The notes below the pieces were generated by a model. It did not search any database, was not told the DNA's origin, and saw nothing but the letters and a program-made list of their open reading frames with translations. This document shows positions 28,420 through 37,828 of a stretch of DNA of 64,000 bases, piece after piece. Numbering within the stretch: the first letter of the stretch is position 1; every line of letters begins with the position of its first letter. The DNA is from Sphingomonadaceae bacterium (GTDB lineage: Bacteria; Pseudomonadota; Alphaproteobacteria; Sphingomonadales; Sphingomonadaceae), in the NCBI GenBank assembly GCA_025056155.1, contig JANWWL010000005.1:62001-126000 (forward strand), in the 5' to 3' direction. The position numbers and the translations under genes are program-made.

Positions 28420-31400
28420 ACCGTCATCGACATGCCGCGGTAGATGCGGGCGCGATAGCGGCTGTCTTCCGCGTCGGGAAGCGGAGCGCCGGCCAGCAGC
28501 ACGGCCCGCGCGAAGCGCTTCACCTCCTCCCAATGCTCGTCGAGGTTGCGCGGCTCCTCCGAGCGGACCCGGCGCGTCAGGTTCACCTGGTTGACGGGCA
28601 CGTCGTGCACCAGCCGTTCGTTCTCGACCGCCAGCGTGGCCGTGAAGGCATGCAGCGTGGTCTTGAGGAAATTGGCCAGCGCGAAGGCGGGTGCCGCCGT
28701 GCCCATCGGCACGTCGGGTGAGCACAGCACCACTTGGCACCCGTCGAACAGCGAAGCCTTGCGGGCCACCCGGAAATGGTGGGTGAGGTTGTCCTCCACC
28801 ACCTGGCGGAAGCCCTGGGGCGACAGGGGCCGCTCGGGGTCGAACAGGTGGTCGGGCAGCGGCGTGAAGGCGGTCGAGACCACGGTGATCGGCCGCCCGT
28901 GAGCCAGCAGGGCCCGATCCATGGCGCCTTCGATGTCCGGGGCGGCTTCGAGGAACGCGAAGCGCTCGGCCGGCAGGTCGGCCAGTTGCGCCCGCAACGC
29001 GTCCGCACCGGCGGCCGAGGCGGTCAGGAACACGACGCGCGCCACCCCGCAGTCCTCGACCAGCTGGCGGGCGGCCTCGGCCAGATAGTCGGTCAGGTGC
29101 TCGCCGATCAGCCACACGACCTTGCCCCGCATCATGTCCAGCCGCTCGCGCTTGGGGCTGCCGAACAGCTCGCGTTCGGTGGTCGATCGCTCGACCTGCA
29201 GGCCGCCCGAGGGCATGAACGTCTCGCCCGAGACGGCACGGTCGGCCAGGAAGAAGACGGTGGCCTGGGCGACGTCGGCTTCGGTCGGCATGCGGCCCAG
29301 GTGCAGCTGGGCGAGCACGCCCGACCGGATCTTGACCGCCTCGGCCCGGATCCGCTCGGCAGGCAGGAAGGGCGGGTCTTCGGGCGGCACGCGCAACAGC
29401 CATGCCGAATCCCGTTCCGGCCCGGCCGGCCGGTCGGCCCAGCCGGGAGCGTCCAGGAAATAACCCGCCAGCCGCAACCGGGCCACCAGCCGGGCGGCCA
29501 GCCGCGGGTTCAAGAGGAAACGATCCCAGGTGCACACGCCGTCGCCCTCGCGCGCACAGGCCAGGGCCAGTTCCCGCAGTTCATGAGGCGAATTGGGGTC
29601 GTGGCTCAGCTGGGCGGTATCGTTGCGCGCCAGGCGCTGCAGCAGCGCCTCGACTCGAGCCCCGCGCCGGATCGCCTTGACCACGGCCGCATAGACCGCG
29701 TTGAGCCGCCGGTTCTCGAGGATGAGCCGGCCGCGCCGTTCGAACAGGCCGGGCCGGCCGCCGGTGCCGGCCAGCCGGTCGCCCTCCACGGGGCCGGGGG
29801 CGATGGCGTTGAACTGGATCTCGGGGCCCAGGTGCCGGGCCATCGCCTCCACCATGGCCCGCTGGCCCGCCTTCGAAACCGCATAATCGGCGCGGTTGGG
29901 ATAGGCCACCGCCAGGAACTTCTCGCCCCCGAAATAGCTCGAGACGTTGAGCACGTAGCCCGAGCCCTGCGCCTTCATGAGCGGCACGGCGTGGTACATG
30001 AGGGCGTAGTTCGAGACGAGGTTGGCATCGAGCGTGCGCCGCCAGGCCTCGACGTCCATGTCGACGACCATGTCCTCGGCCCCGGCGATGCCGGCGTTGT
30101 TGATGAGATAGTCGATCCGGCCGAAGGCCTTGACCGTCTCCTCCACCGCCCGGCCGAGCGCGTCGATGTCGGCCACGTCGAAGCCGGGCAGGATGCGCAC
30201 GCGGCGCTCGACACCGGCGAAGCCCACGTCCTCGAGCTCGGCCACGATGCGCGCCCGGGCGAGCGCCAGCTCGCTCTCGCGCCGGGCCGCCATCATCACC
30301 TTGGCCCCGGCCAGGGCCAACAGGCGCGCCACCTGCCCGCCGATGCCGGCCGACCCGCCGGTCACCAGCGCCACCTTGCCCAGGTGCAGCCCCGTGATGT
30401 TCTCGGAGAAGCCCGGCATGGCCTTGCGGGCGCCGGTCGCCTCGCCGATCGAGGCCGGCAGGCACAGGCTCACCTCCTGGATGCGGTTCTCCTTCTGCAC
30501 GATGCGGGCGGCGTGGCCTGCCGTGAAGCGCAGGTTCTCGGGCTCGGCGTTGGTGTAGCGGACGATCAGGTTGCCCCACTCGCCCTGGCGCCGCCGGCCG
30601 TAGCGCGTGTCCACCTGGGATTCGTCGCGCCAGATGCGCACCAGCTGGGCGGTCGCCGCCTCCAGCAGCTTCGCCACGCGGTCCCCCTGGCCGTCGGAAG
30701 GGTTGGTGAGGAAGACGAAGCGCGGCTCCTGCACGAGGACCGCCTGTCGCTTCCAATAGCGCGACAGGGTGCGGGCCACCGCCATCGAACCCACGATCTC
30801 GGTGTCGATGATGGCCTCCACCGCGTCGTCGTCCAGGGTGTGGAGTTCGCCCGGCCAGCTGTCGGCCGGACGGACGGGCATCACGATGGCGCCCGTGATG
30901 GGCACCTGCGCTTCGGTGAAGGCCGCGAGCGCGGCCTCCATGCCGTCAGGGTCCGCACGGTGGAAGCGGGCGAAGGCCAGACGCTCGGTCACTCGTTCCG
31001 CCCGAGCGCGGGCTTCCGCCAGGGCCACGTCCGCCTGGCGCGACAGGCCGAGGAGGACGTGGGCGCCGAAGGCCTGCTGGATTTTTGCGATCTCGAGCGC
31101 CTCCTCCCACTGCTCCCCCCCGGCCACGAGGATGCCGAGCCCCGTCCCGTCCATCGAGCGCATGGTGGGCCGGGCGAGCCAGGTGGACCGGCTGTCGGCG
31201 GGCACGGCCATCCCGTTCGTCACCTCGAAGGCGTGGCCGTTGAGCGCCGCGCTGTCGTCTGAGGCCAGGAACACGCAGGTGGCCGCCACGTCGTCGGGCG
31301 TCGGGAACGGCTTTTCAGGGCCCGAACGCTCCGGGTCGCGCTCGAGCGTCATCAGGCCCGACACTTCGGCCGCCATGGCACCCGGCGGGTCGCCCCGCAG

Positions 31401-32117
31401 CCGATCCATGGCCGCGAACACGGTGCGGATCCGCTGCGATTCGATGGGGCCGGGGAACACCAGGTTCACCCGGATCCCGCGCGGCCCAAGCTCGCGGGCG
31501 AGCTCGGCCGAAAGCGCGTTCACGGCCGCCTTGGGCACCACATAGGCGGCCCGACCGTAATAGGGGGTGCGCGAGAAGATGGTGGAGATGTTGACGATGC
31601 TGGCCCCGGCCTGAAGGTGCGGGGCCGCCGCGCGCACCAGGTTCCAGGTGACCCCCAGGAGGTTCCGCACGGCATCGGCCACCGTCTCGTTCTCGGGCAG
31701 GCCCATGGCCTTCAGGCGCGCGAGGTCGTCGGCACTCAAGGGCACGTTCTCGATGGGCTGCTTGGGGCCCGCCGAGCCCGCGTTGTTGACGAGGACGTCG
31801 ATCCGTCCGCAGCGCTCGAGCGCCTGGGCGATGCCGGAGCGCACGGACTGGGGTTGGGCACCGTCCAGCACCACGGCCACCACGCGGGCCGCCGCCGCCC
31901 CCGTTTCCTCAAGGATCGCTCGGCGGGCGGCCTCGATCCGGCCTTGCTCGCGGCCCGTCACCACCACGGTCGCCCCTTCGGCCAAGAAGCGCCGGGCGAT
32001 CACCCCCCCGATGTTGCCGGCTGCCCCCGTCACCAGGGCCACCTTGCCCGCCAGCCGCCCCGCCGGCGCCGAGGCCCGCCGCGGGCGCCGGGCGCGCGCT
32101 GCCTCCAGCGTCGTCAT
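28416..32117 (-). CDS. mcr: Bifunctional malonyl-CoA reductase (3-hydroxypropionate pathway)
   Basis: This 1,233-aa protein matches, end to end, the NADPH-dependent malonyl-CoA reductase of Chloroflexus (about 1,220 aa), which converts malonyl-CoA through malonate semialdehyde to 3-hydroxypropionate. It has two tandem pairs of SDR-like domains. The N-half has TGAAGNIG at 30-37 and the active site S178, Y192, K196 ([10 protein letters not shown]), followed by a degenerate SDR. The C-half has TGGSAGIG at 586-593 and S726, Y745, K749 ([16 protein letters not shown]), then another degenerate SDR ending [10 protein letters not shown]. In Chloroflexus the C-half reduces the CoA ester and the N-half the semialdehyde. 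Four-base overlaps join it to pcs and accA. Base composition matches its neighbours. Confidence 0.96.
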   Translation of the reverse strand: MTTLEAARARRPRRASAPAGRLAGKVALVTGAAGNIGGVIARRFLAEGATVVVTGREQGRIEAARRAILEETGAAAARVVAVVLDGAQPQSVRSGIAQALERCGRIDVLVNNAGSAGPKQPIENVPLSADDLARLKAMGLPENETVADAVRNLLGVTWNLVRAAAPHLQAGASIVNISTIFSRTPYYGRAAYVVPKAAVNALSAELARELGPRGIRVNLVFPGPIESQRIRTVFAAMDRLRGDPPGAMAAEVSGLMTLERDPERSGPEKPFPTPDDVAATCVFLASDDSAALNGHAFEVTNGMAVPADSRSTWLARPTMRSMDGTGLGILVAGGEQWEEALEIAKIQQAFGAHVLLGLSRQADVALAEARARAERVTERLAFARFHRADPDGMEAALAAFTEAQVPITGAIVMPVRPADSWPGELHTLDDDAVEAIIDTEIVGSMAVARTLSRYWKRQAVLVQEPRFVFLTNPSDGQGDRVAKLLEAATAQLVRIWRDESQVDTRYGRRRQGEWGNLIVRYTNAEPENLRFTAGHAARIVQKENRIQEVSLCLPASIGEATGARKAMPGFSENITGLHLGKVALVTGGSAGIGGQVARLLALAGAKVMMAARRESELALARARIVAELEDVGFAGVERRVRILPGFDVADIDALGRAVEETVKAFGRIDYLINNAGIAGAEDMVVDMDVEAWRRTLDANLVSNYALMYHAVPLMKAQGSGYVLNVSSYFGGEKFLAVAYPNRADYAVSKAGQRAMVEAMARHLGPEIQFNAIAPGPVEGDRLAGTGGRPGLFERRGRLILENRRLNAVYAAVVKAIRRGARVEALLQRLARNDTAQLSHDPNSPHELRELALACAREGDGVCTWDRFLLNPRLAARLVARLRLAGYFLDAPGWADRPAGPERDSAWLLRVPPEDPPFLPAERIRAEAVKIRSGVLAQLHLGRMPTEADVAQATVFFLADRAVSGETFMPSGGLQVERSTTERELFGSPKRERLDMMRGKVVWLIGEHLTDYLAEAARQLVEDCGVARVVFLTASAAGADALRAQLADLPAERFAFLEAAPDIEGAMDRALLAHGRPITVVSTAFTPLPDHLFDPERPLSPQGFRQVVEDNLTHHFRVARKASLFDGCQVVLCSPDVPMGTAAPAFALANFLKTTLHAFTATLAVENERLVHDVPVNQVNLTRRVRSEEPRNLDEHWEEVKRFARAVLLAGAPLPDAEDSRYRARIYRGMSMTV

Positions 32118-35100
32118 GCTCCCTCGCCCCCGCCGCTCGGGTCCGCCCGCTCACCTGCCGCCCAGCGTTCAAAGAGCTCGTCGCGGCTCTTGAGCCCCAG
32201 GGCCGGCAAGGCGTGGTTGACGACATAGGTGGCCCCTTCGTGCCGGTTCTCCCACATCGCCTGGTGCGCTTCCGGCAGCCGGGCCCAAGGCACCACCGTG
32301 GGGTCGCTCACCTCCAGCAGCCCCGCCGCAATCATGTCGTTCATCCGCGTCACCTCCCACGCGTTGCACAGGTGCGTGCCCAGGATCTGGGCGGTGGGCA
32401 TCAGGATCCGCCGCTGGCGGGTCCACACCTGGGGCGCGTAGAAGGTGAAACGCCGGCCCTTCAGTTCCTCGGCGAACAGCACCCGGCCGATGAACGGCTT
32501 CACGAGGCTCGTCGACACGCCCAGGGTGTCATGCCCTGCGCGTTCGAACACCAGATCGGGGGCCCCGCGCGGATTGTCGGCCGAGCGCAGCAGGCGCCCC
32601 ACCGCATTGCCGAAAGGTTTCAGTGTCCGTTCCTGGTAGTCGCGCACGGCCGCGCGGAAGCGGTCGATGTCGGCCCGGGCGTCGGGCAGGCGGGGCATGG
32701 TGGCGGGCCAGGCGAAGCGGTCCCCCAGTCGCCGGGCGAGTTCCTCGAGGCTCACCACGCCCGCCACCGCATTCTCAAGGCCCAGGGACTGCAGGAACTC
32801 GCGCTGGGCGTCCGTGGTGGTGGCCACCACGAGCTTCAGGGCGAAGCGGCGGCCGGCCTCGATCATCTCAAGGCCCGCCTCGTCCATGAGTTCCGCCGTG
32901 GCGGGTCCATAGAAGACGAGGAGCGACTCCCCACCCCGAGCGCCGGCCCGGCGCAGCATCTCCTCGGGCGTCGCGCGGCCGGGCTTGCCCAGGAACGAGA
33001 AGTGGTAGCCCGACGAGGCGCCATAGAAGGCGAGCCGGCCCCCTTCGGCCAGCAGCTGGAAGCTGCGGGGAAAGGCCGTCTCGCCCGCGTGGCTCACCAC
33101 ATAGTCGGCGAGCCGCCCGCCGTTCAGCGCTCGGAAGGCTTCGACGAGCGGCGCACCCTGGGCTTCCCACTCGGCCCAGCGGGCCGGATCCTCGGGCACG
33201 GGCGTGAAGGCCCCAGCCCAGCGGGGATCGCGCCGGTCGATGGCCCCCAGGGCCCCCTGGGCCAAGACGACGCGCGCTCGCTCCGGGCTCGACACCAGGC
33301 CCACGGCGCTGAGGCCCGTGCGGATCGCCGTGCGCAGCGCATCCAGGCCGGTTCCGGTGGCCGCCCCCTCCACGAACACCGTCCGCCCCGGCTCGACCTT
33401 CAGGGTCGTGAACAGGCACCGCGTGACGGTGCCCAGATTGAGGATGTAGGATCCGGCCTTCTCGAGCGTCAGGTCGGGCGGCAAGGGGTGGAGCTGCGGG
33501 GCCTGCACCACCAGGAACTGGGCGTGGCTTCCGGTCCGCGTCTCGTAGCCCTGGATGGCGAAGTCGGCGAACATGGGGTCCAGCCCCACCATCGGCGACA
33601 ACAGGTCGTTGGTGCCGGAATAGACCGCGACCAGGTCGCCCACCTTGAGCCGCCCTTCGGCCCGCGCCTCGGACCCCAGGCGTGCCACGAGCCCCACCCC
33701 GCCCGACCCCGTGACCTGGAAGTCCTCGTCGTGGTTGTCGAAGGGCGAGACCGGAATGCCGGTCAGCGCCCAGATGTCGTTGAAGTTGACCTCGCTCGTC
33801 AGCATGTAGACGAGGGCTTCGTTGGGCCCCGGTTCCTCCACCGGCACGACAAGCTGGCGCTCGTGCGTGCCGGGCGGGCCGAAGCGGGGGGCGCCGGTTT
33901 CGGGATCGCGGGCGATGCCGAAGGCGAGCTGCCAGCGCGGCACGGGGGTCACCCCGGGGAAGAAGGGCGAGCCCACGGGGAGAAGTTCGCCGCGTTCGGC
34001 CAGCACGCGCGCGCGCTCGAGCTGGTCCTCGTAGTGGAAGACCCCATCGCGGCGGACGGGCAGCGGGGCGCTGCGGCGTTCCAGGAAGGCGCGGATCCCG
34101 GCCTTGCCCCCCTCCGGATCGACGACGGCCGCGGCGAACTCGGCCGCCTCGCGGGCAAGGCCGGCGGGCACGCCCCGCTCCCAGCCTTCGCGGATGGCGG
34201 CGAGGGCGCGCGCCCCGGCGCGCGCGCGGCCGACCCGCGCCAGTTGGGCCAGGATGTGCTGCACGAAGGGGTCCTCAAGCGCAGGCTCGAGCGGCCGGTC
34301 GGCCGACCCGTCCCAGGCGGCGACCTGCGCCTGGCGTTCGGCCCATGCCCGCCCCAGCGCGCTGTCCGGACCTCGCTCGGCCCAGGCGCGCACGAGCGCG
34401 TGCGCTCGGCTGAGCACGTCGTCTGCGCCGTTCACCACCTCGTCCACCACGCCCAGGGCCAGGGCCCGCGCGGCGTCGATGCCGCGCCCGCCCAGGATGA
34501 GCTCGAGGGCCGAAACCAGCCCCTGGACGCCCCGGCGCGCGGCCAGGATGCGGGGCAGGCGCTGCGTGCCGCCATAGCCCGGCAGCAGGTTCAGGCGGAT
34601 CTCGGGCTGGCCGAACCGAGCCGTGGGCTCCGCCACGCGGAAATGGCACGCCAGCGCGAACTCGAGGCCGCCACCCAGCGCCACCCCCTGGATGGCCGCC
34701 ACGCACGGCTTGCCCATCCGCTCGATACGGCCGAAGGCCAGCTGGGCGTTGTGGGGCAGCGCCCGGGCTTCCGCCTCGTCGTGGATCTCCTCGAGCAGCT
34801 GGCGGATGTCGGCCCCGGCCACGAACGACTGGGTGCCTTCGCCCGTGAACACCACGGCCGCCACGTCGTCGCGCCGGGCCAGATGGTCGGCCACGATCGC
34901 CAGCTCGTCGATCGCCCGCTCGTTGAGCGCATTGACCGGCGGATTGGCGATGGTGACGGTGGCCACCCGGCGGCCGTCCGCCAGCGCGTTGTATTGGACG
35001 CGGCAGTAGCGCCAACGCTCGAAGATGCGCTGTTCCTGGGCCAGGCGCTGGCGGCGCTGCCATTCGGCGATCACGCGCCGCAGTTCCTTGAGGCTTTCGG

Positions 35101-37642
35101 GGTTGCGCAGCGTCGAGGCGTCGCCGACGTCGCCGCCTTCCACCAGCGCGCGGACCAGGCGGCGCATATACTTGCCCGAGCGAGTCTCGGGAAAGGCGCT
35201 CACCTCGAGGAAATCCTCGGGCACGGCGACCGCGCCCTTCTCCGCACGCACGAGCTCGGCCAGACGCCGGCGGTCGTCGTCCGACAGCCGTCGGCCCGGC
35301 GCGGTCTGGATGAAGGCGAGCGGGGTCAGCCCCTTCTCCCGGTGGGGGGCGCCCACCACGATGACGTTCCCCACAGGCGACCGGGGGTCGAGCGCGCGAT
35401 CGCGCAGGATCGCTCCCTCGATCTCCTCGGTGCCCAGGCGGTGGCCCGAGACGTTGATGACGTCGTCCGAGCGGCCGTGGAGCGAGAACGACCCGTCGGC
35501 GTGGCGGATGGCGAAGTCGCCCTGGGTGTAGGCCCACACGCCCTTCCACCGGCCCCAGTAGCCCCTCGCCCAGCGCTCGGCGTCGCCCCGCCAGCGGGGG
35601 TCCACCCGCCCGTCCACCACGCGGAATCCCTCCACGTCGCCCCATACGGTGCGCGCAAGATAGGGATAGGGGGCGGCGATCACGATCTCGCCCTTCTCCC
35701 CATCGGCCGCACGCCGCCAGGGGGCCCCGCCTGCGTCGTCGGGGCGGTGGAAGGGGGCCTCGGCGTCGCGAGCGTCGCCCGCGTCCTCGACCCACACGTC
35801 GCCAAGCACCCAGGGCAAGGCCCAGGTGTGGGCGTCCGCCCGCAGCGGAAAGTCGGGGTTGCCGTAGAAATGGGTGAAGGCGATGCCGCCGTGTTCGGTG
35901 GCCCAGTAGCTGTTGATGTACCACGGGGTCACCCGCTCCATGCCGAAGGCCTGCACGGCGGGCGAGACGGGCTCGGCACAGAAGGTGGCCACGCGCAGGC
36001 CCGAAAGGTCGTGCCGGGCCATGTCCTTCACGTTCTCGGGATCCTGCAGGACGGTCTTGAGAAACGTGACGCCGGCCTTGAGGATCCGCACGCCGTGCCG
36101 CTCGATCGTGGCGGCGAAGCGGCCGGCGTGGGGGAAGACGGGCGAACCTTCGGCCACCACCGTCGTCACCCGCGACAGCAGGGCCGCCCCGATCATGTAG
36201 CTCTGGCCCGTGATCCACCCCGGATCGGCCACCACGTACATCACGTCGCCGGGCCGAGCGTCGAAGGCCACCTTCATCGTGTGGGCCACGCCCGCCGCCC
36301 AGCCGCCGTGGACGTGCACCACCCCCTTCGGCTTGCCCGTCGAGCCTGAGGTGTAGATGAAGAACAACGGATAGTCGGCGTCCACGGGCAGGGGCGGCAC
36401 CGCAGCCCACACGGCGCGCACCAGCTCCGTGTCGGTCAAGGCCTCAAGGTCGGCCGGCGCGGCGACGGGCAACCCTCGGGCCCGGGCCGCCGCCACCAGC
36501 TGGTCCATCGCCTGGCGCCTCAGTTCATGCGCCCAGCGGTCGCGCTCGGGCCGGAACACCAGGTCGGGCACTCCGGCGTGACGTTCCACCACCACCGCCG
36601 CCACCCGCGGCGGTGCGGCCACCAGGGCCCGGGCGGCGGCGATGCGCAGTCGTGCCGCCCGGCCGGGGTCGATGCGGCCCTGCCGCCCCAGCTCCGCAAG
36701 CGCCCGGCCCACCCCGCGCATGGCATCGGCCCGCGTCACCGTCAGCTCGCCTTCCAGCGCGCGCTCGACGGTCTGGAGGAGGAACGCTCGGTCGTCGGCC
36801 TCCATGTCGAGGGCGCGCCCCACGAGCTCCAGCACCACGGGCACGGGCAGGAAGTCGTCGAGGGCGGGATCGGTGTAGGCTGCCTTGAAGGGCACGACCT
36901 GCGCATTGCGCCAGCCGCCGTCGGCCGTGATCACGACCTTGGCGCCCGCATCGGCGATCCGGTCGGACAGGGTCTTGTCCGAGAAGCCGCCGAAGACGGG
37001 CGTGTAGAGGATGCCCAATCGCTTGGCCGCTTCGGTCCACCAGATTTGGGCGGGGATCGAGGGCATGTTGAGCGCGATCCGGTCGCCCGGAACGAGCCCC
37101 AGCGACTTGAGGGCCAGCGCGCACAAGGCCGTCTCGAGGAGCGCCTGGCGATAGGTGAAGCGCGCGCAGTCGACCGGCCCGCCGCGACCGCCGTCGAGCG
37201 ACATGTCCCAGCGGTCGCCCTCGAAGATGACGGCGGTCTCGTGCCCGTGACCGCCGAGGACGTGACGGTCGAGCTCGTTGAAGCCGGCGTTCGTCCGCCC
37301 GCCCGCGAACCAACGGAAGAACGGGGCGTCCCGGTCGTCGAAGGCCCGCTCCCATGGCCATACGCCCGGGCCCGGATCGTGCGTTGCGGGTTCGAGGGTG
37401 GCGGCATCCCACCCCTGCCAGCGGCCCGAGGCGGGGTCGCGGGTGAGCCATGCCCCGGCCGGGCCGACGTGGGGCCAGAACCAGTGCAGCTCCGAAGCGG
37501 CAATGGCGCCGTGGAAGGCACCCGGGTCGGCCCGCACCTCGGCGCGCATGCGCTCCCAGTCGGCGCGGGTGCGCACGGGATTGACGAGCGGCTGGGGAAC
37601 AGGCCGGGACCCCGTCAGCGTTTCAGGCGACGGGGCGTTCAC
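32114..37642 (-). CDS. pcs: Trifunctional propionyl-CoA synthase
   Basis: This 1,842-aa fusion matches the propionyl-CoA synthase of Chloroflexus and Erythrobacter over its whole length. It activates 3-hydroxypropionate to its CoA ester, dehydrates it to acrylyl-CoA and reduces that to propionyl-CoA with NADPH. Domain 1 (about 1-870) is an acyl-CoA synthetase with YTSGSTGKPKGVVHVHGG near residue 428 and the catalytic Lys in ETRSGKYMRR near 824. Domain 2 (about 885-1170) is an enoyl-CoA hydratase with FVAGADIRQLLEE and GVALGGGLEFALACHFR then GQPEIRLNLLPGYGG. Domain 3 (about 1240-1842) is an MDR reductase related to crotonyl-CoA carboxylase/reductase, with EVNFNDIWALTGIP and VEGAATGTGLDA. It starts with GTG. 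Confidence 0.97.
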   Translation of the reverse strand: MNAPSPETLTGSRPVPQPLVNPVRTRADWERMRAEVRADPGAFHGAIAASELHWFWPHVGPAGAWLTRDPASGRWQGWDAATLEPATHDPGPGVWPWERAFDDRDAPFFRWFAGGRTNAGFNELDRHVLGGHGHETAVIFEGDRWDMSLDGGRGGPVDCARFTYRQALLETALCALALKSLGLVPGDRIALNMPSIPAQIWWTEAAKRLGILYTPVFGGFSDKTLSDRIADAGAKVVITADGGWRNAQVVPFKAAYTDPALDDFLPVPVVLELVGRALDMEADDRAFLLQTVERALEGELTVTRADAMRGVGRALAELGRQGRIDPGRAARLRIAAARALVAAPPRVAAVVVERHAGVPDLVFRPERDRWAHELRRQAMDQLVAAARARGLPVAAPADLEALTDTELVRAVWAAVPPLPVDADYPLFFIYTSGSTGKPKGVVHVHGGWAAGVAHTMKVAFDARPGDVMYVVADPGWITGQSYMIGAALLSRVTTVVAEGSPVFPHAGRFAATIERHGVRILKAGVTFLKTVLQDPENVKDMARHDLSGLRVATFCAEPVSPAVQAFGMERVTPWYINSYWATEHGGIAFTHFYGNPDFPLRADAHTWALPWVLGDVWVEDAGDARDAEAPFHRPDDAGGAPWRRAADGEKGEIVIAAPYPYLARTVWGDVEGFRVVDGRVDPRWRGDAERWARGYWGRWKGVWAYTQGDFAIRHADGSFSLHGRSDDVINVSGHRLGTEEIEGAILRDRALDPRSPVGNVIVVGAPHREKGLTPLAFIQTAPGRRLSDDDRRRLAELVRAEKGAVAVPEDFLEVSAFPETRSGKYMRRLVRALVEGGDVGDASTLRNPESLKELRRVIAEWQRRQRLAQEQRIFERWRYCRVQYNALADGRRVATVTIANPPVNALNERAIDELAIVADHLARRDDVAAVVFTGEGTQSFVAGADIRQLLEEIHDEAEARALPHNAQLAFGRIERMGKPCVAAIQGVALGGGLEFALACHFRVAEPTARFGQPEIRLNLLPGYGGTQRLPRILAARRGVQGLVSALELILGGRGIDAARALALGVVDEVVNGADDVLSRAHALVRAWAERGPDSALGRAWAERQAQVAAWDGSADRPLEPALEDPFVQHILAQLARVGRARAGARALAAIREGWERGVPAGLAREAAEFAAAVVDPEGGKAGIRAFLERRSAPLPVRRDGVFHYEDQLERARVLAERGELLPVGSPFFPGVTPVPRWQLAFGIARDPETGAPRFGPPGTHERQLVVPVEEPGPNEALVYMLTSEVNFNDIWALTGIPVSPFDNHDEDFQVTGSGGVGLVARLGSEARAEGRLKVGDLVAVYSGTNDLLSPMVGLDPMFADFAIQGYETRTGSHAQFLVVQAPQLHPLPPDLTLEKAGSYILNLGTVTRCLFTTLKVEPGRTVFVEGAATGTGLDALRTAIRTGLSAVGLVSSPERARVVLAQGALGAIDRRDPRWAGAFTPVPEDPARWAEWEAQGAPLVEAFRALNGGRLADYVVSHAGETAFPRSFQLLAEGGRLAFYGASSGYHFSFLGKPGRATPEEMLRRAGARGGESLLVFYGPATAELMDEAGLEMIEAGRRFALKLVVATTTDAQREFLQSLGLENAVAGVVSLEELARRLGDRFAWPATMPRLPDARADIDRFRAAVRDYQERTLKPFGNAVGRLLRSADNPRGAPDLVFERAGHDTLGVSTSLVKPFIGRVLFAEELKGRRFTFYAPQVWTRQRRILMPTAQILGTHLCNAWEVTRMNDMIAAGLLEVSDPTVVPWARLPEAHQAMWENRHEGATYVVNHALPALGLKSRDELFERWAAGERADPSGGGEGA

Positions 37643-37828
37643 GGCCGCAAGCCTGACGGGCGGGGCGCGATTCGAAGGGGCGCGCGTCGGTCATGCCGCC
37701 CGATTCCACACTCGGCTGGGCTTGACCAGCCTCGGCCGCATGGCGGCCATGCAAGGAATGTGGCTTTCCGCCGCTGCCGGTATCCGCGCCCCCTTTCCCC
37801 GAGCGATCCGAAGGCCCAACTGGAAGCC
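37643..37828. other. Divergent intergenic region between pcs and selO
   Basis: These 186 bases must hold the control region of the pcs-mcr-accA-dapE unit and probably of selO. I see TTGACC around 37720 on the plus strand but no convincing -10 at the right spacing, and none of the CTAGG-type elements found before other genes. No ribosome-binding site is obvious before the pcs GTG or the selO ATG. No inverted repeat strong enough to call an operator was found. Confidence 0.4.

Noticed and set aside
28734-31262. An 842-codon open frame antisense to mcr
   Set aside because: Same composition artefact. The mcr protein on the minus strand carries both catalytic triads and matches its family end to end.
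32213-36349. A 1,378-codon open frame on the plus strand, antisense to pcs
   Set aside because: High G+C makes stop codons rare in the antisense frames of real genes. The frame has no recognisable domain, is rich in Arg/His/Gly, and pcs on the other strand is an unambiguous full-length match.
26278-37642. The mcr-pcs block as a recently acquired genomic island
   Set aside because: There is no tRNA, integrase, transposase or flanking direct repeat, and base composition looks the same as in neighbouring housekeeping genes. Older transfer remains possible but is not visible here.
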